NCBI GenBank assembly: GCA_937881255.1
Contig: CALGFH010000152.1
Coordinates: 1-5,321, forward strand
Length of the DNA: 5,321 bases
DNA from: an uncultured Actinomycetes bacterium
GTDB taxonomy: Bacteria > Actinomycetota > CALGFH01
Direction: 5' to 3'
The translations under genes were made by a program, and so were the position numbers. Below are positions 1 through 5,321 of the stretch, piece after piece. The notes beneath the pieces are model-generated. The model worked only from the letters and a program-made list of their open reading frames with translations. It made no database searches and was not told the DNA's origin. Position 1 is the first letter of the stretch, and every line of letters starts with the position of its first letter.

Positions 1-923
1 GCGTTGAGGTGGCCGACGAGCTCGTCGACGACCCGGTCGGCCTCGTCGTGGCCGACCTGGCAGGTGCCGGCGTTGGCGTGGCCGCCGCCGCCGTAGGACA
101 GCATCAGGGCGCCGATGTCGGCGGCCGAGGTGCGGTTCAGGATCGACTTGCCCACCGCGATCACGGTGTTCTGGCGCTGCTTGCCCCAGAGCACGTGGGC
201 CGACACCGTGCAGTCGGGGAACAGCGCGTAGACCATGAAGCGGTTCCCGGCGTGGATCACTTCCTCGTCGCGCAGGTCGACGACCACCACGCTGCCGCGG
301 ACGCTGCTGCAGCGCCGCAGCTGGGCGACGAACGCCTCGCTCTGCCGGTGGTAGAGGTCGACGCGCTCGCGCACGTCCGGCAGGTTCAGGATCTCGTCGA
401 TGTCGTGCTGCTGGCAGGCCTCGATCAGCTGCATCATCAGCTGGTAGTTGGAGATCCGGAAGTCGCGGAAGCGGCCAAGGCCGGTGCGGCTGTCCATCAG
501 GAAGTTGAGCAGCACCCAGCCGGTGGGGGCCAGCACCTCCTCCAGCGAGTACTGGGCCGAGTCGGCCTGGTCGACGGCCCGCATCAGCTCCGGGGAGATG
601 CTCGGGAACCGCTCGGCCCCGCCGTAGTGGTCGTAGACCACCCGGGCCGCCGACGGCGCGTGGGGGTCGATGATGTGGTTGGCGGCGATGGTGGGGTTGC
701 GGAGGGTCTCGCTGTGGTGGTGGTCGAAGACGAGATGGGCGTCCGGCGCATAGGGAAGGTTGGTGGCGATGTCCCCGGGACCGATCTCCACCTTCCCGTC
801 CTGGACGTCCTTGGGATGCACGAACAGGATCTCCCGGACCAGCCCGAGCTGCTCGAGCAGCACCGCGCAGACCAGTCCGTCGAAGTCGCTCCGCGTGACC
901 AGCCGGTATCGCTCGGATCCCAA
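1..923 (-). CDS. DHH/DHHA1-family phosphoesterase (exopolyphosphatase-like), 3' end outside window
   Basis: Reading the minus strand from a TTG at 923 gives 307 complete codons and no stop, so the gene runs past position 1. The N-terminus has TRSDFDGLVCAVLL (about residues 10-23), the first metal-binding motif with Asp13 and Asp15. The signature FDHHHSE follows with Asp67-His68-His69. A likely third metal ligand lies in AVDQADSAQYS (Asp118 or Asp121). The DHHA1 glycine motif GGGGHANAGT is at about 278-287. DHH proteins are metal-dependent (usually Mn) cytoplasmic phosphoesterases; relatives cleave polyphosphate, short oligonucleotides (NrnA) or cyclic dinucleotide products. The layout best resembles proteins annotated as exopolyphosphatase, but the substrate cannot be read from sequence. 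There is an in-frame TGA upstream and no ATG or GTG between it and the TTG, so the TTG is the only plausible start near the conserved N-terminus. The gene follows the response regulator on the same strand after 105 nt; a functional link is not shown. Confidence 0.9.
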   Translation of the reverse strand, partial: MGSERYRLVTRSDFDGLVCAVLLEQLGLVREILFVHPKDVQDGKVEIGPGDIATNLPYAPDAHLVFDHHHSETLRNPTIAANHIIDPHAPSAARVVYDHYGGAERFPSISPELMRAVDQADSAQYSLEEVLAPTGWVLLNFLMDSRTGLGRFRDFRISNYQLMMQLIEACQQHDIDEILNLPDVRERVDLYHRQSEAFVAQLRRCSSVRGSVVVVDLRDEEVIHAGNRFMVYALFPDCTVSAHVLWGKQRQNTVIAVGKSILNRTSAADIGALMLSYGGGGHANAGTCQVGHDEADRVVDELVGHLN

Positions 924-927
924 GGCG

Positions 928-936
928 CCCCCTTCT
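928..936 (-). promoter_or_regulatory. Ribosome binding site supporting the TTG start of the DHH gene
   Basis: On the minus strand, AGAAGGGGG lies 4 nt before the TTG at 923, or 7 nt if AAGG is taken as the core. This purine run supports the TTG as the true start, because no ATG or GTG is available in frame between the upstream stop and the conserved N-terminus. Confidence 0.6.
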
Positions 937-944
937 CGTCGACC

Positions 945-999
945 AGGGCACTCGCCCCGTGCCCTTGAGGTCGGCCGCTTGGGCCAGGCCCTTGACCTC
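945..999 (-). other. Two adjacent inverted repeats between the response regulator and the DHH gene
   Basis: The first repeat has perfect 7-bp arms, AGGGCAC (945-951) and GTGCCCT (959-965), with a 7-nt loop. The second has 6-bp arms, GAGGTC (967-972) and GACCTC (994-999), enclosing a GGGCC-A-GGCCC palindrome at 981-991. Transcribed from the minus strand, they would form two hairpins after the regulator stop and just before the DHH ribosome binding site. No T-tract follows, so this is not a canonical intrinsic terminator. It could be a T-less actinobacterial terminator or attenuator, an mRNA-stabilising structure, or chance pairing in GC-rich DNA. Confidence 0.4.
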
Positions 1000-1028
1000 G
1001 CTCAGAGCTGTCCTCGGCCGTCGTGGCG

Positions 1029-1706
1029 TCAGTGGCCGATGTCGCGGGCGCCGGCCTCGACCAGGCCGCTCTCGTAGGCGAAGACCACCAGCTGGGTGCG
1101 GTCGCGCAGGCCGAGCTTGGTGAGGATGCTCGACACGTGCGACTTGACGGTGGCCGGCCCGATGAACAGCTCGCCGGCGATCTCGGCGTTGCTGGACCCC
1201 CGGGCGACGGCGATCACCACCTCGCGCTCCCGGTCGGTGAGGCGCTCGAGGCGGCCCGCGACGGCGGCGTCGACCTCGACGCGCTCGGTGAACTGGCCGA
1301 TGAGGCGCCGGGTGATCGACGGCGCCAGCAGCGCCCCGCCGTCGGCCACGGTGCGGACGGCGATGGCCAGCTGGTCGGGAGGGATGTCCTTGAGCACGAA
1401 GCCGCTGGCGCCGGCGCGCAGCGCCTTGTAGACGTACTCGTCCGGGTCGAAGGTGGTCAGGATCAGCACCCGGACGTTCCAGTCGGCCTCGGCCAGGATC
1501 CGGGAGGTCGCCTCCAGGCCGTCCATGTCGGGCATCCGGATGTCCATGAGGATCACGTCGGGACGGTGCTGGCGGGCCACCTCGATGGCCTCCAGCCCGG
1601 TGCCGGCCTCGGCCACGACCTCGATGTCGGCGTGGATCCGCAGGACCATGGCGAAGCCCCCGCGGACCAGCGCCTGGTCGTCGACCACCACGACGCGGAT
1701 GCTCAC
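1029..1706 (-). CDS. NarL/LuxR-family two-component response regulator
   Basis: The gene encodes 225 residues, the usual length for this family. The receiver domain (about 3-120) has the acidic pair Asp9-Asp10, the phospho-acceptor Asp55 in LMDIRMPDMDG, the switch Thr84 in LILTTF and the conserved Lys106 in FVLKD. A LuxR-type helix-turn-helix follows (about 155-215), starting LTDREREVV and including NAEIAGELFIGPATVKSHVS. Phosphorylation by the kinase should promote DNA binding. The GTG start at 1706 is chosen because the receiver begins immediately (MSIRVVVVDDQ) and GGAGG lies 9 nt upstream inside the kinase gene. GTGA overlaps the kinase stop codon by 4 nt, implying translational coupling and roughly matched output. 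All catalytic and switch residues are present. Targets are unknown; the divergent MMPL transporter gene and the operon's own promoter are the obvious candidates. Confidence 0.95.
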   Translation of the reverse strand: MSIRVVVVDDQALVRGGFAMVLRIHADIEVVAEAGTGLEAIEVARQHRPDVILMDIRMPDMDGLEATSRILAEADWNVRVLILTTFDPDEYVYKALRAGASGFVLKDIPPDQLAIAVRTVADGGALLAPSITRRLIGQFTERVEVDAAVAGRLERLTDREREVVIAVARGSSNAEIAGELFIGPATVKSHVSSILTKLGLRDRTQLVVFAYESGLVEAGARDIGH

Positions 1707-2887
1707 GCCGGCTCGCCTCCGGTGGGCAGGTGGGCGGCGACCCGGAACCCTCCGCCCGGCCGCGGCCGGGCGTCGAGGGTCCCGCCCAGCAGGAGTGCCC
1801 GCTCCCGCATCCCGACGATGCCGTGGCCCCGCGCCCCCACCGCGGCGCCGTCGCTCCCGGGCAGGACGGCGGCGCCCCGGCCGTCGTCGAGCACCTCGAT
1901 GACGATCCCACCCGGTTCGGTGCCGAGCCGCACCTCGGTGCGGGCGCCGGGGCCGGCGTGCTTGAGCACGTTGGTCAGCGCCTCCTGGACGATGCGGTAG
2001 GCGAACAGGTCCACGCGGGCCGGAAGCCGGGCCGGCACCCCGTCCGTGGCCAGCGAGACGTCCAGGCCCGCCCCGCGGGTCTGCTCGACCAGCCGGGGGA
2101 GGTCGGCCAGGCCGGGCTGCGGGCCCAGCCCGTCGTGGTCGGCCTCCGGCCGGAGGACCCCGAGCAGGTGGCGCAGCTCGTCCAGCGCCTGGCGTCCCGC
2201 CTCCTCGACCGCGCCCATCGCCCGCAGGGCGCCCTCGGGGTCCTCGGCGGCCACGGCCTTGGCCGCGCCCGCCTGCACCGTCATCAGGCTCACCCGGTGG
2301 GCGACCACGTCGTGCAGCTCGCGGGCGATGCGGGTCCGCTCCTCGACCACGATCCGGCGGGCCTCGGCGGCCTGCTCCCGCAGCAGCTCGTCGGCCCGCT
2401 CCCGGCGCAGCCGGAGGCGGCGCCCGACGTACCAGGCCACGAACATGACCACGGCGCCGAAGAGGATCTCCCCCCACGGGACCGGGTCGAGGAGGCCGTC
2501 GAGGATGACCACGACGACGGCCGCGGCGACGCCCAGCCGCTCCCACCGGTCGTCGGCGGCGTACCGCCCGGCGCTGTACAGGGCGATGATCGCCACCCCG
2601 CCGAGGTCGGCGTAGCCGCTGTCGAGGGTGAGGGCCCAGGCGACCAGGGCCACGCCCAGCACGGCCAGGGGCGCGTGCCGGCGCCGGTACAGGGCCGCGC
2701 TGGCCACGGCGAAGACCAGGAGGGCGGGGATCGGGACGTCGCCGACGGGACGGACGACGATCGCGTCGCCGGGCCCGTCGACCAGGAACACCGTCGCCAG
2801 GAAGACGGCGACCGCCAGGGCCGCGTCCGCGGCGCGAGGCCAGCGGGCGAAGGGCCCCCGGAACCGTCGGGGCTGGTCAGCGGGCAT
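1703..2887 (-). CDS. Membrane sensor histidine kinase, HisKA_3 / NarL-partner type
   Basis: The gene encodes 394 residues. The N-terminal 155 residues hold five or six hydrophobic segments (about 22-38, 52-67, 73-88, 95-107, 118-130 and 137-155) joined by short loops, with no large extracytoplasmic domain. This resembles intramembrane-sensing kinases such as the DesK type. A charged linker (156-185) leads to the dimerisation box RIARELHDVVAHRVSLM, with phospho-accepting His192. The HATPase_c domain has the N-box QEALTNVLKHA (Asn306), the G1 motif DDGRG (334-338) and the G2 region GHGIVGMRER (354-363). The kinase should autophosphorylate and pass phosphate to the regulator encoded immediately downstream. 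The start at 2887 matches the predicted transcription start of a leaderless mRNA. An in-frame ATG at 2926 would add 13 residues but overlies the promoter and has no clear ribosome binding site. The sensed signal is unknown; membrane stress or a lipophilic compound would suit the MMPL neighbour, but that is inference. Confidence 0.94.
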   Translation of the reverse strand: MPADQPRRFRGPFARWPRAADAALAVAVFLATVFLVDGPGDAIVVRPVGDVPIPALLVFAVASAALYRRRHAPLAVLGVALVAWALTLDSGYADLGGVAIIALYSAGRYAADDRWERLGVAAAVVVVILDGLLDPVPWGEILFGAVVMFVAWYVGRRLRLRRERADELLREQAAEARRIVVEERTRIARELHDVVAHRVSLMTVQAGAAKAVAAEDPEGALRAMGAVEEAGRQALDELRHLLGVLRPEADHDGLGPQPGLADLPRLVEQTRGAGLDVSLATDGVPARLPARVDLFAYRIVQEALTNVLKHAGPGARTEVRLGTEPGGIVIEVLDDGRGAAVLPGSDGAAVGARGHGIVGMRERALLLGGTLDARPRPGGGFRVAAHLPTGGEPA

Positions 2888-2893
2888 CGCCCC

Positions 2894-2922
2894 ACGATAA
2901 GCGAGGCCGGGCGCGCGGTCAT
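2894..2922 (-). promoter_or_regulatory. Predicted housekeeping promoter for the kinase-regulator operon (leaderless)
   Basis: On the minus strand, ATGACC (2922-2917) matches the -35 consensus TTGACA at four of six bases. TATCGT (2899-2894) fits the actinobacterial -10 pattern TANNNT. The spacer is exactly 17 bp. Counting six bases past the -10 box puts +1 at 2887, the A of the kinase ATG, so the transcript would have no 5' leader. Leaderless mRNAs are common in Actinomycetota. Only a weak GTGGGGCG purine stretch precedes the ATG, consistent with leaderless initiation. Confidence 0.55.
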
Positions 2923-2939
2923 CCATCTCGGGACGGATG
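2920..2939. promoter_or_regulatory. Inverted repeat CATCC-N10-GGATG overlapping the kinase -35 box
   Basis: CATCC (2920-2924) and GGATG (2935-2939) are perfect 5-bp inverted arms separated by 10 bp. The left arm overlaps the predicted -35 element of the kinase promoter. Its place in the divergent region would suit an autoregulatory site for the NarL-type regulator. The arms are short, so chance is possible. Confidence 0.3.
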
Positions 2940-2944
2940 CGGGC

Positions 2945-2960
2945 CCCGCCGTACGGGGGG
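2945..2960. promoter_or_regulatory. 16-bp near-palindrome in the divergent intergenic region, candidate operator
   Basis: The 16 bp centre on the perfect palindrome CCGTACGG (2949-2956). It is flanked by one mismatched position and then by CCC/GGG arms, so seven of the eight base pairs are symmetric. It lies about 23 bp upstream of the predicted kinase -35 box and 155 bp upstream of the MMPL start. GC-rich palindromes arise easily in this composition, so the operator role is a suggestion only. I found no convincing -10/-35 pair for the MMPL gene in the plus direction. Confidence 0.3.
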
Positions 2961-3115
2961 CGGCCGGCCGCCGGGGCCCGGCAGGGACCCGCCTGGCGGG
3001 GGAGGGCCAACCCGTCCGCGGGCGGGCGACCCCGCCGGCCCCGGCGATCAGGGTGGTTCCGCGGCGCCACCGCCGGCGCCCACCGTCCGAGCCCGACCAC
3101 CGAAGGAGCACCGTC

Positions 3116-4591
3116 ATGCATCGCGTCACCCGTCGCATCGGCGACGCCAGCGCCCGCAGGCCATGGGCCACCATCGGGATGTGGGCGGTCGCGGCCGCCA
3201 TCGTCCTGGGGCTGGCCGGCACCGCCGGGGGGTCGTTCACCGACGACCTCGTCGCCCCCGGCAGCCAGAGCGAGGAGGCGATGGTGCTGCTCGAGGAGCG
3301 CTTCCCCGAGGCGGCCGGCGGCAGCGCCCTGGCGGTGTTCGCCGCCCCGGAGGGGGAGCGGCTGGAGGGCCACCGGCCCGCCGTCGACGCCGCCCTCGCC
3401 CGGATCGCCGGCGTGGAGCACGTGGCCACCGTGGCCGACCCGTTCGCCGCCGGCACGGTGTCACCCGACGGGCGCGTCGGCTTCGCCGAGATCGCCTTCG
3501 ACCGGCCCGCGACCGAGCTCGGCCCGGCGCCGCTGACCGCGGTCGCCGACGCGATCGCGCCGGCACGGGCGGCCGGGGTCGCGGCCGAGCTCGGCGGCGA
3601 CGCGGCCTTCATCAACGCCGAGACCGAGACGTCGGGTGCCGAGGCCGCCGGCCTGCTGGCCGCCCTGGTCGTGCTCGTGGTCGCCTTCGGGACGATCGTG
3701 GCCGCGCTGCTCCCGATCGCGCTCACCCTGGTGGCGGTGGCCGTCGGCCTGGGCGGGATCGCCCTGCTGGCCAACGCCATGGACGTCTCCGGCGCCGCCC
3801 CGACCATCGCGGCGATGATCGGGCTGGGGGTCGGCATCGACTACGCCCTGTTCGTCATGGCCCGCTACCGCGAGCACCGCGCCGCCGGCCAGGACAACCC
3901 GACCGCGCTGTCCAACGCCATGGGATCGGCCGGTGCCGCCGTCCTGCTGGCCGGGGGGACCGTCGTCGTGGCGATGGCCGCCCTGGTGCTGACCGGCCTC
4001 GGCTTCCTGGTCTCGATCGGGCTCAGCACCTCGCTGGTCGTGCTCTTCGCCGTGGCCACCGCCCTCACCCTGCTGCCGGCGCTGCTGACGTTGCTCGGCG
4101 ACCGGGTGGACGCGGGACGGCTGATCGGCCGCCGGCGCCCCACCCCGCGTGCCCAGGACACGGCCTGGTGGCGCTTTGCCCACCGCGTGTCCGGCCGGCC
4201 CTGGCCGTACCTGGTCGCCGCCGCGGCGGTGCTGCTGGCCCTGGCCGCCCCGGCGCTGCGGATGGAGACGGGCTTCCCGGACGCCGGCGACGACTCGACC
4301 GCCACCACCCACCGTCGCGCCTACGACCTGCTGGCCGACGGCTTCGGCCCCGGCTTGAACGCCCCGCTGCTGCTGGTGGCCGACCTGCGCCGCCAGGGCG
4401 TGGACGCGGCCGCCGTCCCGGACCTGTCCGAGCGGGTCGCCGCCGACCCCGGCATCGCCATGGTCGGCGAGCCGCGGACCTCGCCCGCCGGGGACACCGT
4501 CGTGCTGCCCGTGATCCCCACCACCGCCCCCGCCGACCCCGAGACCTCGGCGACCCTGGAGCGCGCCCGCGACCTCGTCCCGGCCAACGTC
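3116..4591 (+). CDS. MMPL-family transporter, N-terminal part (gene frameshifted by a tandem duplication)
   Basis: The ATG at 3116 has AAGGAG 7 nt upstream. The 492 codons up to the end of the first repeat copy give the front half of an MMPL (RND superfamily) protein. A transmembrane helix at about 18-36 is followed by an extracytoplasmic domain (37-175). A helix cluster (about 177-197, 200-220, 228-248, 272-292 and 296-325) holds GLGVGIDYALFVMARYRE, whose Asp242-Tyr243 matches the proton-relay pair of MmpL3-like transporters. Helix 7 is at about 362-382, and the second extracytoplasmic loop then begins. MMPL proteins export lipids or hydrophobic compounds using the proton gradient; the substrate here is unknown. 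The gene diverges from the kinase operon. The correct frame is lost after 4591: the same frame stays open to the window end but encodes Arg/Pro/His-rich sequence with no family resemblance. The gene may be a pseudogene, or the break may be an assembly fault. Confidence 0.9.
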
Positions 4592-4679
4592 GCTGCCCGT
4601 GATCCCCACCACCGCACCCACCGACCCCGAGACCTCGGCGACCCTGGAGCGTGTCCGCGACCTCGTCCCGGCCAACGTC
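4504..4679 (+). repeat. 88-bp imperfect tandem duplication within the MMPL gene
   Basis: Copy 1 spans 4504-4591 and copy 2 spans 4592-4679. Both begin GCTGCCCGTGATCCCC and end GGCCAACGTC. They match at 84 of 88 positions and differ at 4528/4616 (C/A), 4532/4620 (G/A), 4564/4652 (C/T) and 4566/4654 (C/T). Because 88 is one more than a multiple of three, the duplication shifts the frame. With one copy only, the second extracytoplasmic loop reads straight into AVSGLTAMTDDL and the next helix, as expected for the family. Allowing a 2-bp gap, GTCGTGCTGCCC before copy 1 aligns with GTCGCTGCCC at the junction, so the unit may originally have been 90 bp (30 codons, in frame) with 2 bp lost later. Confidence 0.95.
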
Positions 4680-5321
4680 GCCGTGTCGGGCCTGACCGCC
4701 ATGACCGACGACCTCACCAGGCAGCTGTCCGACACTCTGCCCATCTTCATCGCCGCCGTCCTGGCCGCGTCGTTCCTGCTGCTGATGGTCGTGTTCCGCT
4801 CGGTCGTGGTGCCGCTCAAGGCCGTCGTGATGAACCTGCTGTCGATCGGCGGGGCCTACGGCGTCGTGGTGGCCGTGTTCCAGTGGGGCTGGCTCGCGGA
4901 CCTGTTCGGGCTGGAGGGGACCTACCTGATCGCCTCGCCGATGCCGATCATCTTCTTCGCGGTCCTCTTCGGCCTGTCCATGGACTACGAGGTGTTCCTG
5001 CTCTCGCGCATCCGCGAGGCCTACGACGCCACCGGCGACAACGCCGAGTCGGTGGCCCGCGGCGCGGCGGCCACCGGCCGGGTGATCACCTCGGCCGCGC
5101 TGATCATGACGGTGGTGTTCGCGAGCTTCGTCGCCGACCCGTCGCCGCTGGTCAAGATGCTGGGCCTTGGACTGTCGACGGCGATCGTGCTCGACGCCAC
5201 CATCGTCCGGATGGTGCTGGTGCCCGCGACCATGGCCCTGCTGGGCCGGGCCAACTGGTGGCTGCCCGGCTGGCTCGACCGACGGCTGCCGCAGCTGCGC
5301 CCCGAGGGCGCCGGCGTCCTC
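4593..5321 (+). CDS. MMPL-family transporter, C-terminal part in the shifted frame, 3' end outside window
   Basis: These 243 codons continue the transporter one frame over from the N-terminal part, beginning in repeat copy 2 and still open at the window end. The end of the second extracytoplasmic loop (to about 45) is followed by helices at about 50-69, 74-96, 116-136, 163-182 and 188-215. The motif AVLFGLSMDYEVFLLSRIRE carries the second proton-relay pair, Asp131-Tyr132 of this fragment. A short cytoplasmic tail follows (NWWLPGWLDRRLP), so the stop is probably just beyond the window and the intact protein would be about 700 residues, normal for the family. There is no own start signal: GTG at 4599 and ATG at 4701 lack a ribosome binding site. 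This frame has a TGA at 4512-4514, so a ribosome could enter it from the N-terminal frame only after that point. Confidence 0.88.
   Translation, partial: MPVIPTTAPTDPETSATLERVRDLVPANVAVSGLTAMTDDLTRQLSDTLPIFIAAVLAASFLLLMVVFRSVVVPLKAVVMNLLSIGGAYGVVVAVFQWGWLADLFGLEGTYLIASPMPIIFFAVLFGLSMDYEVFLLSRIREAYDATGDNAESVARGAAATGRVITSAALIMTVVFASFVADPSPLVKMLGLGLSTAIVLDATIVRMVLVPATMALLGRANWWLPGWLDRRLPQLRPEGAGVL

Noticed and set aside
9..968. Long plus-strand open frame of 319 codons opposite the DHH gene
   Set aside because: It is rich in Val, Asp, His, Ala and Gly with no recognisable domain, and it is antisense to a gene with clear DHH and DHHA1 motifs. Such frames are expected opposite GC-rich genes.
1707..2546. 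In-frame upstream extension of the response regulator into the kinase gene (minus strand)
   Set aside because: The extension is Arg/Gly/Pro-rich out-of-frame sequence overlapping the kinase catalytic domain. The GTG at 1706 directly precedes the receiver domain and has GGAGG upstream.
3062..3080. CGGCGCC repeated at 3062-3068 and 3074-3080 upstream of the MMPL gene
   Set aside because: The units are short, pure G/C and spaced 12 bp apart in GC-rich DNA. They are too weak to call as an operator.
2290..3837. 515-codon minus-strand frame spanning the kinase, the intergenic region and the MMPL 5' end
   Set aside because: It has low-complexity Ser/Ala/Pro/Arg composition and crosses a promoter region and two well-supported genes. 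No family features are visible.
3163..4602. 479-codon plus-strand frame inside the MMPL gene
   Set aside because: It is almost entirely Arg, Gly, Ala and Pro and is a frame shadow of the transporter, which has helices and motifs in the correct frame.
4504..4679. Programmed ribosomal frameshift as the explanation for the MMPL frame change
   Set aside because: The tandem duplication fully explains the frame change. There is no in-frame stop or clear slippery site with a downstream structure, and the product would carry a duplicated loop segment.
1..5321. Search for tRNA or rRNA genes, CRISPR arrays, insertion sequences and attachment sites
   Set aside because: None was seen. The only substantial direct repeat is the 88-bp tandem pair, and coding composition looks uniform across the window with no sign of transfer.

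Overview
The window is very GC-rich, strongly coding, and uses mostly G or C at third codon positions. With GTG and TTG starts, a promoter that appears to give a leaderless mRNA, and these gene families, it fits a high-GC Actinomycetota chromosome or metagenome contig. I cannot place it to genus.

Layout from left to right. (1) Positions 1-923, minus strand: a DHH/DHHA1-family phosphoesterase of the exopolyphosphatase-like type. It has a TTG start and its 3' end lies outside the window. (2) Positions 924-1028: a short gap with two adjacent inverted repeats. (3) Positions 1029-1706, minus: a NarL/LuxR-type response regulator. (4) Positions 1703-2887, minus: its partner, a HisKA_3-type membrane histidine kinase that overlaps the regulator by 4 nt. 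(5) Positions 2888-3115: a divergent intergenic region with a well-spaced promoter for the kinase operon and two candidate operator palindromes. (6) Position 3116 to the window end, plus strand: an MMPL/RND-type membrane transporter.

The main anomaly is in the transporter. An 88-bp imperfect tandem duplication (84 of 88 identical) at 4504-4679 shifts the reading frame by one base. The N-terminal half (3116-4591) and the C-terminal half (4593-5321) both have intact MMPL features, including one Asp-Tyr proton-relay pair each, but they lie in different frames. The gene is either a recent pseudogene or an assembly product of two strain haplotypes. The copies differ at four bases, two of them silent and two giving mild changes. 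This suggests they diverged while still coding.

The likely working unit is a two-component system (kinase then regulator, translationally coupled) next to a divergent MMPL exporter that it may control. This is a familiar actinobacterial arrangement, and control of the transporter here is inferred from position only. The DHH gene follows the regulator on the same strand after 105 nt and may be co-transcribed or separate. I see no mobile element, CRISPR array or RNA gene, and no clearly new biological system.
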